A stretch of DNA of 64,000 nt from Vandammella animalimorsus. GTDB lineage: Bacteria; Pseudomonadota; Gammaproteobacteria; Burkholderiales; Burkholderiaceae_C. The stretch is from the NCBI RefSeq assembly GCF_002285285.1, contig NZ_NSJF01000001.1:682001-746000 (forward strand), written 5' to 3'. Positions 41,010 to 50,390 of this stretch are shown one piece after another; position 1 is the stretch's first letter; every line of letters starts with the position of its first letter. The notes under the pieces were generated by a model. That model was not told the origin of the DNA and made no database searches. It saw only the letters and a list, made by a program, of their open reading frames with translations. Position numbers and translations under genes: made by a program.

Positions 41010-41263
41010 CAGGACCTTCACCCTTCATTTGGCGCGGCAAGTATAGCGGTAGAAACTGAGCGCCCGGCGCGCATGGCCAGCGGTGTCAACGCTAAGGCGC
41101 ACGCGCTCCATCCGCCCTTGCCGGCGGCTGCGGCAAGCTGCGGTATAGTCCCGCCTCCGTAAAAACTGGCCCCTTGTCTTTTTCAACACAAGGCGCCGGT
41201 GCGCTTGGCCGCAATGCCTACTTTTTGTGCATGGCCAGGCACCGCCTTAGTACCACGCCCAAT

Positions 41264-41512
41264 ATGAAATCCCCTCTGGAAGCCAGCGTGCAGGCCAGCC
41301 TGCAGCAGTACTTCAAAGACCTCGATGGGCAAGAGCCCAGCAATGTGTACGACATGGTGATTCACCTGGTCGAGCGGCCCGTGCTGCGCGAGGTCATGGC
41401 GCGCGCGGGCCACAACCAATCGCGCGCTGCGCTGTGGCTGGGGCTCAACCGCAATACCTTGCGCAAAAAGCTCAAGATGCACGGCATGCTCGATGATGGC
41501 AGTGCAACTTGA
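41264..41512 (+). CDS. fis: Fis family DNA-binding protein
   Basis: Fis is a small nucleoid protein that bends DNA and regulates growth-rate-linked genes. The 82 residues hold the C-terminal helix-turn-helix SRAALWLGLNRNTLRKKLKMHGM and the N-terminal helix region (LEASVQASLQQYFKDLDG), with the same size as other betaproteobacterial Fis proteins. I take the ATG at 41264; an in-frame upstream ATG at 41231 would add 11 residues. A TATAGT hexamer at 41144-41149 could be its -10 element. A very strong terminator follows. Confidence 0.9.
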   Translation: MKSPLEASVQASLQQYFKDLDGQEPSNVYDMVIHLVERPVLREVMARAGHNQSRAALWLGLNRNTLRKKLKMHGMLDDGSAT

Positions 41513-41553
41513 AGCACTTCGCCCTTATTTCTCTTTTCCGCTCCTGAGCGCCC

Positions 41554-41598
41554 CGCTGCCGCCCGCTGCCACACTTGGCAGCGGGCGGCAGCGTTTTT
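41554..41598 (+). terminator. Strong intrinsic terminator after fis
   Basis: A perfect 17-bp stem (CGCTGCCGCCCGCTGCC and its exact complement) with a 6-base loop ACACTT is followed by five T residues. It isolates fis from the acyl-CoA ligase gene. Confidence 0.9.
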
Positions 41599-41741
41599 GG
41601 GCTTTCTGGCCGGGCAGGTCGGGGCCTGTGGCCATAATCGCCAGGCCCGGTGCGCAATCGCACGCATGACCTGCCTGCAATCTGCAGCCCCGGCTTTTGT
41701 CGTGAGCCCAAACATTCCAAACTGCCAAGGAGATCCCATTC

Positions 41742-43307
41742 ATGACCACCCTGTCCCCCATCGTGCGCCGTCAAAGCGTGGCCGATGTGCTGCGCCGCAC
41801 CGCGCAGCGCCTGCCCGAGAAAACCGCCGTGATCTGCGGCGATGTGCGCTGGAGCTATGCCGAGTTCGACGCGCTGGTCACGCGCGTGGCCGCGGGCCTG
41901 GCGCAGCGCGGCGTGGCCGCGGGCGACAGGGTGGCCGTGCTGGCGCGCAACTCGCACGGCTTTGCCGCGCTGCGCTTTGCGCTGGCGCGCCTGGGCGCGG
42001 TGCTGGTGCCCATCAACTTCATGCTCACCGCCGATGAGGTGGCCTACATCCTGCGCCATGCCCAGGCGCGCTGGCTGGCCACCGACAGCGGCCTGGCCAG
42101 CCTGGCCCAGGCGGCGGCCAAGCTCGATACCCAGGTGGCGCATTTCATCTGGCTGCCTGCCGAGGAGCCGGGCGAGCCTGTGGCCGGCATGACCACGCTG
42201 GACGAGCTGGCCGCCTGCACCGCGCCCCTGCCTGAAGCCGCCGGCCCCAGCAGCGACGGGCTGCTGCAAATCGTCTACACCAGCGGCACCGAGAGCCTGC
42301 CCAAGGGCGCCATGCTCACGCACGACGCCGTGCTGTGGCAATACGTCAGCTGCGTGGTCAACGCCGCCATTGCCGAGGATGACGTGCTGCTGCACGCGCT
42401 GCCGCTGTACCACTGCGCGCAGCTGGACGTGTTCCTCGGCCCGGCCATCTACATGGGCTGCACCAACCTCATCACCGCCAAGCCCACGCCCGACAACCTG
42501 CTGCCCATGATGGCGCGCCACGGCATCACCAGCTTCTTCGCGCCGCCCACGGTGTGGATTGCGCTGCTGCGCTCGCCGCTGTTTGACCAGACCGACCTGT
42601 CCAAGCTGGCCAAGGGCTATTACGGCGCTTCCATCATGCCGGTGGAGGTGATGAAGGAAATGGCGCGCCGCCTGCCCGATGTGCGGCTGTGGAACCTGTA
42701 CGGCCAGACCGAGATCGCGCCGCTGGCCACCATCCTCGGCCCCGATGACCAGCTGCGCAAACCCGGCTCCTGCGGCCGCCCGGTGCTGAATGTGGAAACC
42801 CGCGTGGTCGATGACGACATGCAGGACGTGGCCGTGGGCGAAGTGGGCGAGATCGTGCACCGCTCGCCGCACCTGATGCTGGGCTACTTCAAGGACGAGG
42901 AGCGCACCGCCGCCGCGTTCGAGGGCGGCTGGTTCCACTCGGGCGATCTGGCCACCATTGATGAAGAAGGCTACATCAGCGTCGTTGACCGCAAGAAGGA
43001 CATGATCAAGACCGGCGGCGAAAACGTCGCCAGCCGCGAGGTGGAGGAAATGATCTACCGCATGCCCGAAGTCAGCGAAGTGGCCGTGATCGGCCTGCCC
43101 GACCCGAAGTGGGTGGAGGCCGTCACCGCCGTGGTGGTGCGCAAGGACGGCGCCGAGCTGAGCGAGCAGCAGGTCATCGACTTCTGCAACGCCCACATGG
43201 CGCACTTCAAGGCGCCCAAGCGCGTGGTCTTTGCCGACAGCCTGCCCAAGAACCCCAGCGGCAAGCTGCTCAAGCGCCAGCTGCGCCAGACGATCAAAGC
43301 CGATTGA
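41742..43307 (+). CDS. Acyl-CoA synthetase (fatty-acid-CoA ligase family)
   Basis: A 521-residue AMP-forming ligase that activates a carboxylic acid to acyl-AMP and then acyl-CoA. Visible motifs are the P-loop IVYTSGTESLPKGAMLTH, YGQTEIAP, the adenylate-binding GWFHSGDLATIDEEGYISVVDR and the C-terminal catalytic lysine in PKNPSGKLLKR. The family accepts medium/long-chain fatty or aromatic acids; the acid here is not deducible. It starts after AAGGAGATCC and stands alone behind the fis terminator. Confidence 0.92.
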   Translation: MTTLSPIVRRQSVADVLRRTAQRLPEKTAVICGDVRWSYAEFDALVTRVAAGLAQRGVAAGDRVAVLARNSHGFAALRFALARLGAVLVPINFMLTADEVAYILRHAQARWLATDSGLASLAQAAAKLDTQVAHFIWLPAEEPGEPVAGMTTLDELAACTAPLPEAAGPSSDGLLQIVYTSGTESLPKGAMLTHDAVLWQYVSCVVNAAIAEDDVLLHALPLYHCAQLDVFLGPAIYMGCTNLITAKPTPDNLLPMMARHGITSFFAPPTVWIALLRSPLFDQTDLSKLAKGYYGASIMPVEVMKEMARRLPDVRLWNLYGQTEIAPLATILGPDDQLRKPGSCGRPVLNVETRVVDDDMQDVAVGEVGEIVHRSPHLMLGYFKDEERTAAAFEGGWFHSGDLATIDEEGYISVVDRKKDMIKTGGENVASREVEEMIYRMPEVSEVAVIGLPDPKWVEAVTAVVVRKDGAELSEQQVIDFCNAHMAHFKAPKRVVFADSLPKNPSGKLLKRQLRQTIKAD

Positions 43308-43331
43308 GCGCGGCTGCTGCATGGCCCTGCG

Positions 43332-44090
43332 ATGAAGTTCGCCCTGCTTTCCGACATTCACGGCAATTTGCCGGCGCTGCAAGCCGTGCTGACGTGCTTG
43401 CGCGCGCAAGGCATCGCGCAGGTGGTCAATCTGGGCGACAGCCTCTCCGGCCCCCTCTGGCCGCTGGAGACGGCGCAATGCCTCATGCAGCAAGGCTGGC
43501 CCACGCTGGCGGGTAATCACGAGCGGCAACTGCTCAGCCTGCCGCCTGAGCGCATGGGCGCATCGGACGCATACGCGCACGCACAGCTCAGCCCGGCCGT
43601 GTTCGACTGGCTGCGCCAACTGCCCGCCACCTTGCGCCCCGCGCCCGATGTCTTGCTCTGCCACGGCACGCCTGGCAGCGATCGGCATTACTTCTTGCAC
43701 AGCATAGTGGCAGGCCGCCTGTGCCTGGCCACAGCGCAAGAGATCGACGAACGGCTGGGCGGCGAACGCGCGCGCCTTGTGGCCTGCGGCCACACCCATT
43801 TGCCCGGCGTGCTGCAAACAGCCCGCGGCCAGACCCTCGTCAACCCCGGCAGCGTGGGCCTGCCCGCCTATGACGATGACCGGCCCGAGCCGCATGTGGT
43901 CGAAAACGGCTCGCCCCATGCCCGCTACGCCGTGGCAGAGCGCCTGCCTGCCGCATCGGGCAGCGCCTGGGCCGTGACGCTGCATGCCGTGCCTTACGAC
44001 CACGAAGCCGCCGCCCGCCAGGCCGAACGCAACGCCCGCCCTGACTGGGCCCATGCGCTGCGCACCGGGCGCATGCCGGCGGGGGCGTAG
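43332..44090 (+). CDS. Metallophosphoesterase (YfcE/MJ0936-like)
   Basis: A 252-residue calcineurin-like phosphoesterase with the full metal-ligand set: LLSDIHGN, VVNLGDSLSG, LAGNHERQ, VLLCHGTPGS and CGHTHLPGV, then VNPGSVGLPAYDD. Such enzymes act on phosphodiesters or phosphomonoesters in the cytoplasm; the substrate is unknown. It begins 24 bases after the acyl-CoA ligase stop. Confidence 0.9.
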   Translation: MKFALLSDIHGNLPALQAVLTCLRAQGIAQVVNLGDSLSGPLWPLETAQCLMQQGWPTLAGNHERQLLSLPPERMGASDAYAHAQLSPAVFDWLRQLPATLRPAPDVLLCHGTPGSDRHYFLHSIVAGRLCLATAQEIDERLGGERARLVACGHTHLPGVLQTARGQTLVNPGSVGLPAYDDDRPEPHVVENGSPHARYAVAERLPAASGSAWAVTLHAVPYDHEAAARQAERNARPDWAHALRTGRMPAGA

Positions 44091-44253
44091 GCCGCCAGCG
44101 GCAAGGCCGATCCGGCCAGACGTGCGCTGCGCCCTGTTCAGCCGGGGGCTGAATCAGATCTGAAAAAGCAGGCAATAGAGCCATAGGCAATGACGGTGTG
44201 CGGCCACTGCGCGCACCGGCTTTTCGGCTTCTGGCAGGCTGTGGCGGGCCCGC

Positions 44254-44499
44254 TCAGCGCCGGCGGCGCTGGCGGTCGCGGCCGAGTTGGTCGCCGACCA
44301 CGCCGCCAATGGCTGCGCCGCCTACGGTGCCCAGCACGCCGCCATTGCTGATGGCTGCGCCGGCTACGCCGCCGATGGCCGCGCCGCCCACGGCGCTGCG
44401 TTCGCGCGAGCTCATGTTGTCCCAGGTCGCGCAGGCCGACAGGCCAAAGGCCAGGCTGGTGACGGCGATGACTTGGATGGCTTTTTCCTTGGGTTGCAT
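44254..44499 (-). CDS. Glycine-zipper lipoprotein
   Basis: An 81-residue protein with a lipoprotein signal peptide (lipobox LSAC, Cys23) followed by a double glycine-zipper region (AVGGAAIGGVAGAAI and GTVGGAAIGGVVGDQLG) and an Arg-rich end. Such proteins sit in the outer membrane and can be stress-related (YMGG/SlyB-like); function is unknown. It diverges from the second TRAP operon. Confidence 0.85.
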   Translation of the reverse strand: MQPKEKAIQVIAVTSLAFGLSACATWDNMSSRERSAVGGAAIGGVAGAAISNGGVLGTVGGAAIGGVVGDQLGRDRQRRRR

Positions 44500-44719
44500 G
44501 ACTGCCTCCTGATGCAGATGACTCTGCCAATCGATTCAAGGCCAGGGCCTTGAATCTCTCTGCGGAAAAGGGCTGCGCAGGTTTTGCGACACAGCCCCAG
44601 CGGAATGGGCGCAGCCTAACGGCCCAGCTGGCGCGGCCGCGCAAGCATGGCGTTGCGGCTGTATCCAAGCGCTTCGGCACTGAGGGGCCCAATGGCATTT
44701 GGTAACACCGCTTGCTTCG

Positions 44720-44748
44720 TTGCTGGGGGCATGAATCGGCAGTAAAGT
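44720..44748 (+). promoter_or_regulatory. Candidate promoter of the second TRAP operon
   Basis: TTGCTG at 44720-44725 and TAAAGT at 44743-44748 are separated by exactly 17 bases, about 150 bases before the binding-protein start. It sits in the 399-base gap (44500-44898) between the divergent glycine-zipper gene and this operon; I see no other element in that gap. Confidence 0.45.
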
Positions 44749-44898
44749 CGCGCCTTTTTGCAAGGCTGCCCCGAATCCGCTGGCGCACACGATGCTGCGA
44801 TTCGCGTCGCCTCTTCATCGCTTGCGCTGCGGCGCGCCGTGCGCACTGGCCACAGCGCCCATGCGCTTTTCCCCCTGGTGTTTTTCTGGAGATCCATC

Positions 44899-45900
44899 AT
44901 GCACACCACACTTCGCCCCCTGCTGCGCTGGCTGGCCCCCGCGTTGATCGGCACGGCTGCCGCTGCAGCCAGCGTGCTGCCCGGCGCTGCACTGGCGCAA
45001 ACCACTTACAAAATGGCCTACGCGCTCTCGCAGCAATCGCACTACGGCGCAGCGGGCAATGCCTTTGCCAAGACCCTTGAGGAAGGCAGCAGCGGCAAGT
45101 ACAAGATCCAGCAGTTCGCCAACAGCGCATTGGGCGGCGAGCGCGAGGTCATCGAGGGCCTGCAACTGGGCACCATCGACATGGCCGTGCTTTCCACCGG
45201 CGCGACCATGAACTTCGTGCCTGCCGCTGCAGTGTTCGACGTGCCCTTCTTGCTGCGCGATCTGGAGCACGCCCGCAAGGTGCTCGACGGCCCGATTGGC
45301 CAGGAGATGCTGGCCGAGTTCAACAAACGCGGCCTGGTGGCCCTGGCCTGGGGCGAGCAAGGCTTTCGCCACCTGACCAACAACGTGCGCGCCGTGGCCT
45401 CGCCGGCCGATGCCAAGGGCCTGAAGATCCGCACCACCGAAAATCAACTGCACATTGCCGCGTTCCGCGCCATCGGCATCCTGCCCACGCCCATGGCCTG
45501 GCCGGAGGTTTCCACCGCGTTGCAGCAGGGCACCATTGACGGGCAGGAAAATCCGCTGTCGGTCATCACCTCGGCCAAGCTCTCGCAGGTGCAAAAGCAC
45601 CTCTCGCTGACGGGCCACGTCTATGCGCCGGCGGTGATCATCGTCTCGCCTTCGGTGTATGAAAAGCTCTCCGATGCGGACAAGGCCTTGTTCAAGAAGG
45701 CAGCGGAAAACGCCGGCCAGGCGATGCGCGATTTCGTCTCCAACATTGAGAAGTCGGGCGTGCAGCAGCTCAAGGACGAGGGCATGCAAATCACCGAGGT
45801 GGACCGCAGCGCCTTCGAGAAAGCCGTGGAGCCGGCCTACAAGGACTACAACAAGCGCTTTGGCGCCGATCTGCTGCAGCGCATCCGCGACACCAAGTAA
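44899..45900 (+). CDS. TRAP transporter substrate-binding protein (DctP family)
   Basis: A 333-residue periplasmic protein with a signal peptide ending PGAALAQ. It has the DctP core: ALGGEREVIEGLQLGTIDMAVLS, the carboxylate-binding Arg region AKGLKIRTTENQLHIAAFRA and GTIDGQENPLSVITSAKL. It differs clearly from the first window's DctP in sequence and lacks its cysteines. The start follows CTGGAGATCC. No regulator or catabolic gene is attached, so the ligand is not suggested by context; C4-dicarboxylate-type acids are usual for the subfamily. Confidence 0.93.
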   Translation: MHTTLRPLLRWLAPALIGTAAAAASVLPGAALAQTTYKMAYALSQQSHYGAAGNAFAKTLEEGSSGKYKIQQFANSALGGEREVIEGLQLGTIDMAVLSTGATMNFVPAAAVFDVPFLLRDLEHARKVLDGPIGQEMLAEFNKRGLVALAWGEQGFRHLTNNVRAVASPADAKGLKIRTTENQLHIAAFRAIGILPTPMAWPEVSTALQQGTIDGQENPLSVITSAKLSQVQKHLSLTGHVYAPAVIIVSPSVYEKLSDADKALFKKAAENAGQAMRDFVSNIEKSGVQQLKDEGMQITEVDRSAFEKAVEPAYKDYNKRFGADLLQRIRDTK

Positions 45901-46062
45901 TCTTGCTCCTGTCGGCAGCGCTCCATTGATGGCGTGATATTGCTTGATGCCATGGCGCGGGCCACCGCTGCCCGCGCCATGGCCCGCCGCTGCCGCACGC
46001 AGGCTGGGGCGCGTGCCCAGCCAAACCCATCGTCTGCCCCCTACCCCTGCTTGCCTTGCGCA

Positions 46063-46584
46063 ATGCCCGCATCCCCTGCTGCCATGCCTGCCCTTCAAGC
46101 CATTGACCGCGCGCTATTCGGTCTTGTTTCTTTTCTGGCCCAGCTGCTGCTCTGGCTGGCCGTGGCCATGGGATTTTTCCAGGTCGTGGCGCGCTTTGTG
46201 CTGCATTCGCCGCTGGACTGGAGCGAGGTGCTCACGCGCGCGGCCATCATCTGGGTGGTGATGCTGGGCACGGCGCTGGCCTTTCGCAGCGGCACGGCCA
46301 TTGCCGTGCAATTCCTGCACAGCCGCCTGCGCGGCCCAGCGCGCCGCTGGCTGGAGCACTTCATCGGCGCCACCTGCGTGGGCTTTTTGCTGTTTCTGGC
46401 CTGGATCGGCGCGCAAATCACCTACCGCGTGCGTTTTCAGAGCCTGGCCGGGCTGGAGATTTCCATCTCCTGGGTGTATCTGGCCATCCCGGTGGGCGCA
46501 GCGCTCTCGGCCCTGGCGGTGCTGCTGCACTGGCTGATGGCGCCGCAGGCCAGCGCAACGCCTGCCGAGCCCGCCCCGCTCTGA
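46063..46584 (+). CDS. TRAP transporter small permease (DctQ family)
   Basis: A 173-residue four-helix membrane protein with the DctQ features [20 protein letters not shown] and [19 protein letters not shown] choose the ATG at 46063 ([18 protein letters not shown]); an upstream start would add an Arg/Ala-rich stretch unlike the family, and a start at 46084 (MPALQAID) is also possible. It lies between the binding protein and large permease, 53 bases before the latter. Confidence 0.88.
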   Translation: MPASPAAMPALQAIDRALFGLVSFLAQLLLWLAVAMGFFQVVARFVLHSPLDWSEVLTRAAIIWVVMLGTALAFRSGTAIAVQFLHSRLRGPARRWLEHFIGATCVGFLLFLAWIGAQITYRVRFQSLAGLEISISWVYLAIPVGAALSALAVLLHWLMAPQASATPAEPAPL

Positions 46585-46637
46585 GCGCCTCCAAAGCATC
46601 CCCTATATCCCCAAGCCTCCAATCCCGAAAGCGCGCC

Positions 46638-47909
46638 ATGTCGCAGTTGATGATCGTCACGATGCTGATTTTCTTTGCCCTGTCCCTGCCGGTGGCAGTG
46701 GCCATTGGGTTGTCCAGCATCACCGGCATTGCTTACGCCGGGGTCAATTGGCTGGTCATGCCGCAGCAAATCTTTGCCGCGCTGGACAAATTCCCGCTGA
46801 TGGCCATCCCGTTCTTCATCCTGGCTGGCAATCTGATGGAGGCCGGCGGCATCTCGCAGCGGCTGGTGGACTTCGCCAAAAGCCTGGTGGGCCGCGTGCA
46901 AGGCGGCATGGCCATCACCTGCGTGCTGACCTGCATGATCTTTGCCGCCGTGGCCGGCTCCAGCGTCGCCACCACCTTTGCCGTGGGCAGCATCCTGATT
47001 CCTGCGCTGGTGCGCCATGGCTACCCGGCGCCGTTTGCCGCCTCGCTGCAGGCCACCTCGGCCGAGCTGGGCGTGATCATCCCGCCTTCGGTGCCGATGA
47101 TTCTGTACGCCGTCTCCACCGAAACCTCCACCGGCGAGGTTTTCATCGCCGGCATCCTGCCCGGCCTGCTGCTGGGCGCGGCGCTGATTGCCTACGCCTG
47201 GTTCTACGCCCGCCGCACCGGCCTGGGTCGCAACGACGGCCAAGGCAGCATGCCCGTCTGGGCCGCGCTGCGCCGCGCCTGGCTGGCGCTGCTGATGCCC
47301 ACCATCATCCTTGGCGGCATCTACGGCGGCGTATTCACCCCTACGGAGGCCTCGGTCGTGGCCGTGGTCTATGCGCTGGTGCTCAGCTTGTTCGTCTACC
47401 GCAGCATCGGCCTGCGAGCGCTGGGGCCGGTGTTTCACCGCGCCGTCACCGGCACGGCCGTGATCATGTTCATCATCGCCAACGCCGGCGTGTTCAGCTT
47501 CTTGCTCAACCGCGCCGGCGTGCCCGACATGCTGGGCCAGTGGCTGGGCGGCCTGTTCGAAAGCAAATACCTGTTCCTGCTGGGCATCAACCTGGCGCTG
47601 TTCGTGATCGGCATGTTCATCGAGACCTCGGCCTCCATCGTCGTGCTCGCGCCGCTGCTGCTGCCCGTGGCAGTGCAGTTCGGCGTCGATCCGGTGCATT
47701 TCGGCATCATCATGATCGTCAACCTGGCGCTGGGCATGGTCACGCCGCCCATGGGCGTGAACCTGTTTGCCGCCTGCGCCATCGCCCGCGTCTCGCTGGA
47801 GCAGATCGTGCGTCCGCTGCTGCCGCTGGTGGGCGTGGTGCTGGCCTGCCTGGCCATCATCACCTACGTGCCACAGCTGTCGCTACTGCTGCGCGACCTG
47901 GCTTATTGA
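46638..47909 (+). CDS. TRAP transporter large permease (DctM family)
   Basis: The 423-residue, 12-helix channel subunit carries the family signatures [58 protein letters not shown] and [17 protein letters not shown]. It completes a P-Q-M operon independent of the one at 31449-34438. Confidence 0.95.
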   Translation: MSQLMIVTMLIFFALSLPVAVAIGLSSITGIAYAGVNWLVMPQQIFAALDKFPLMAIPFFILAGNLMEAGGISQRLVDFAKSLVGRVQGGMAITCVLTCMIFAAVAGSSVATTFAVGSILIPALVRHGYPAPFAASLQATSAELGVIIPPSVPMILYAVSTETSTGEVFIAGILPGLLLGAALIAYAWFYARRTGLGRNDGQGSMPVWAALRRAWLALLMPTIILGGIYGGVFTPTEASVVAVVYALVLSLFVYRSIGLRALGPVFHRAVTGTAVIMFIIANAGVFSFLLNRAGVPDMLGQWLGGLFESKYLFLLGINLALFVIGMFIETSASIVVLAPLLLPVAVQFGVDPVHFGIIMIVNLALGMVTPPMGVNLFAACAIARVSLEQIVRPLLPLVGVVLACLAIITYVPQLSLLLRDLAY

Positions 47910-47971
47910 GCGCCGAGCCACCCGCCGCCAGGCCCAGGCGCTTGCCCAATTCCGTTCAGCCCTCTTTCTCT

Positions 47972-48724
47972 ATGACCCAGCGCCAAGCCTTTGCCTTTTT
48001 GCAGCCGGGCGATCCCTTCCCCGCCTATGGCTCGGTCAGCGAGGAGCTGGGCCCGCTGGCCGTGGGCGGGGATTTGCAGCCCCAGACGCTGCAGGCCGCC
48101 TACCGCCAGGGCATCTTCCCGTGGTTTTCCGCGCCGCCCATCCTGTGGTGGTCGCCCGATCCGCGCATGGTGCTGCAGGTGCAGGACTTTCGGCTGCACA
48201 CCTCGCTGCGCAAAAGCATTGCCCGGCTGCTGCGCGCGCAGTGCCTGCAAGTGCGTGTGGACAGCGCCTTTGGCACGGTGCTGCGCTGCTGCGCCAATGT
48301 GGCGCGGCCCGGCCAGAGCGGCACCTGGATCGTGCCCCAGATGCAGCAGGCCTATGAGCGGCTGCACCAGGCCGGGCTGGTGCACAGCGTGGAGACCTGG
48401 CTGGACGGCGAGCTCGCCGGCGGGCTGTACTTCGTCAACATCGGCCAGGCGGTGTTTGGCGAATCCATGTTCGCGCTGCGCAGCGATGCCTCGAAAATCG
48501 CCCTGGCCGCGCTGGTGGCCATGTGCCGCGCGCACGGCCTGCCGATGATCGACTGCCAGCAAAACACTGCCCACCTGGCCTCGCTGGGCGCGCGCGAGAT
48601 GCGCCGCGCGCAGTTTCTTGAGCAGCTCGCGCCCCTGGTGCAGCAGCCCGCGCCGCGCTGGCAGTTCAGCGATGCGCTCTGGGCGCAGCTGCCGCAGTGG
48701 CCCCAGCGCGATCTTCTTGCATAG
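47972..48724 (+). CDS. aat: Leucyl/phenylalanyl-tRNA-protein transferase
   Basis: Aat adds Leu or Phe from charged tRNA to proteins starting with Arg or Lys, marking them for ClpS/ClpAP. The 250 residues contain [30 protein letters not shown], the catalytic [17 protein letters not shown] and [18 protein letters not shown]. The TAG stop is embedded in TAGCGTGAACAAGCCCTAG, which looks like a lone end of the family A repeat. The related bpt gene starts 22 bases later. Confidence 0.95.
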   Translation: MTQRQAFAFLQPGDPFPAYGSVSEELGPLAVGGDLQPQTLQAAYRQGIFPWFSAPPILWWSPDPRMVLQVQDFRLHTSLRKSIARLLRAQCLQVRVDSAFGTVLRCCANVARPGQSGTWIVPQMQQAYERLHQAGLVHSVETWLDGELAGGLYFVNIGQAVFGESMFALRSDASKIALAALVAMCRAHGLPMIDCQQNTAHLASLGAREMRRAQFLEQLAPLVQQPAPRWQFSDALWAQLPQWPQRDLLA

Positions 48725-48746
48725 CGTGAACAAGCCCTAGAAGCAG

Positions 48747-49478
48747 ATGAACCAGCGCCGCCCTGCCCTGCAGCTGTACGCCACGGCACCCTACCCGTGC
48801 AGCTATCTGCCTGGGCAGATGGCGCGCTCGCAGGTCGTCAGCCCGGGGGAGCTGGTCGGCGCGCCGGTGTACGACCAGTTGATCGCCCAGGGCTTTCGCC
48901 GCAGCGGCCTGTTCACCTACCGCCCGCATTGCGACCATTGTCAGGCCTGCCAGACGCTGCGCATCCCCGTGGCGCAGTTCCGCCCCAATCGCAGCCAGCG
49001 CCGCACCTGGCAGCAGCACCGCCAGCTGTCGGTGCGCGTCATGCCGCCGCTGCTGCAGCCCGAGCACTTCGCGCTCTACCAGCGCTATCTGCAGCAGCGC
49101 CACGGCGACGGCCAGATGGAACACGACAGCCCAGCGGACTATGAGCAGTTCCTGCTGCGCAGCCACGTACACACGCGCTTGCTGGAGTTCTCCAGCATCG
49201 ATCCATCCGGGCAAGAGCCGCCGCAACTGCGCATGGTCAGCGTGGTCGATCTGCTCGGGCACGGCATCTCCGCCGTTTACACCTTCTACGACGCGGCCAG
49301 CGCCAAGGGCCTGGGCACCTGGGCCATCCTCTGGCAAATCCAGTGGGCGCGCCAGCTGGGCCTGCCCTATCTCTACCTGGGCTATTGGATTGCCGCCTGC
49401 CCCAAGATGGCCTACAAGGCGCGCTTTATGCCCCATGAAGTGCTCATCGCTGGGCGCTGGCAGCAGGTCGATCGATGA
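48747..49478 (+). CDS. bpt: Aspartate/glutamate leucyltransferase (Bpt/Ate family)
   Basis: Bpt adds leucine to proteins with N-terminal Asp or Glu, the second route into the bacterial N-degron pathway. The 243 residues show the conserved cysteine cluster RPHCDHCQACQTLRIPV and the C-terminal LGYWIAACPKMAYKARFMP of the arginyltransferase-like family. Paired aat-bpt is a typical arrangement in this bacterial group and is consistent with function. Confidence 0.95.
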   Translation: MNQRRPALQLYATAPYPCSYLPGQMARSQVVSPGELVGAPVYDQLIAQGFRRSGLFTYRPHCDHCQACQTLRIPVAQFRPNRSQRRTWQQHRQLSVRVMPPLLQPEHFALYQRYLQQRHGDGQMEHDSPADYEQFLLRSHVHTRLLEFSSIDPSGQEPPQLRMVSVVDLLGHGISAVYTFYDAASAKGLGTWAILWQIQWARQLGLPYLYLGYWIAACPKMAYKARFMPHEVLIAGRWQQVDR

Positions 49479-49538
49479 AGAGCGCAGGCGCTGGTGCGGC
49501 AGCGCCTGCGCGCCCGAAAGCGCGCACCAACGGCCGGT

Positions 49539-50363
49539 TCAGGGCGCTTGCAGAAAGCTGCGCATGGCCTGCAGCGTGGCCTCTGGCGCCTCGGTCATCA
49601 GGTTGTGGCCCACGTCGATGCTGGCCGTTTGCAGCGCCACGCCCGCTTGCTGCGCGGACTGCACCAAGGGCTTGGCCGCGCGCGCCGGGGTCATCTGGTC
49701 TTGGCTGCCGCTGAGGATCAGCACCTGGGCCTTGACCTGGGCCATGGCCTCAGGCCCTCCTTCGTAGCTGTCGCAGGCCACGAAGCCTTTGTGGAAGATG
49801 TTCTCGCGCGGGTTGCTGCGCAGCACGCGGCGGCCCAGCGCCATGCCCATGCCGTAGGGCCAGGTGCCCGGCCCCAGCGCCGAGGGCGGCGGCGCCAGCG
49901 TGCTGCGCGAGAACACGTTGACCAGGTGCATGGCTTTCTCCGGCGCGTTCTGCGACAGCTCCAGCAGCGCGGACGAGACGCGCATGGGCGCGGCCGTGCC
50001 CAGCAGCAGCAGTTTGCTCACCCGCGCGCCCAGCTGGGCCGCAGCCTGCAGCGCGATCAGCGAGCCAAAACTGTGCCCAGCCAGCGCCAGTGGCGCATCG
50101 TCCAGCGTTTTCACCAGGGCGGCGATGGCGTCGGCGGCTTGCTGTACGCTGGCGGGCGCCTCGCTGGCGGCGCTGCGGCCATGGCCGGGCAGGTCGATGG
50201 CCAGCACGTTCCAGCCGTGGTGTGCAAACCAGCGACTTTGCAGCGCCCAGACGCTGTGGTCATTGAGCACGCCGTGGATCAGGATCAGCCAAGGCTGGCC
50301 CGGCTTGTGGGCCGTGCCGCCGGTGTAGGCATAGAGCGGGTGGCCATTGAGGGAAATCTGCAT
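49539..50363 (-). CDS. Alpha/beta-fold hydrolase
   Basis: A 274-residue alpha/beta hydrolase with oxyanion strand LILIHGVLNDHSVW, nucleophile elbow AGHSFGSLIA (Ser119-type), acid in LSGSQDQMTP and His in DVGHNLMTEAP. The substrate is unknown; esterases and peptidases share this pattern. It lies 27 bases downstream of metY on the same strand and may be co-transcribed, so a link to acyl-homoserine or methionine metabolism is possible but unproven. Confidence 0.88.
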   Translation of the reverse strand: MQISLNGHPLYAYTGGTAHKPGQPWLILIHGVLNDHSVWALQSRWFAHHGWNVLAIDLPGHGRSAASEAPASVQQAADAIAALVKTLDDAPLALAGHSFGSLIALQAAAQLGARVSKLLLLGTAAPMRVSSALLELSQNAPEKAMHLVNVFSRSTLAPPPSALGPGTWPYGMGMALGRRVLRSNPRENIFHKGFVACDSYEGGPEAMAQVKAQVLILSGSQDQMTPARAAKPLVQSAQQAGVALQTASIDVGHNLMTEAPEATLQAMRSFLQAP

Positions 50364-50390
50364 TTGTATCGCTCCTTGTCCTGGTTTTTC

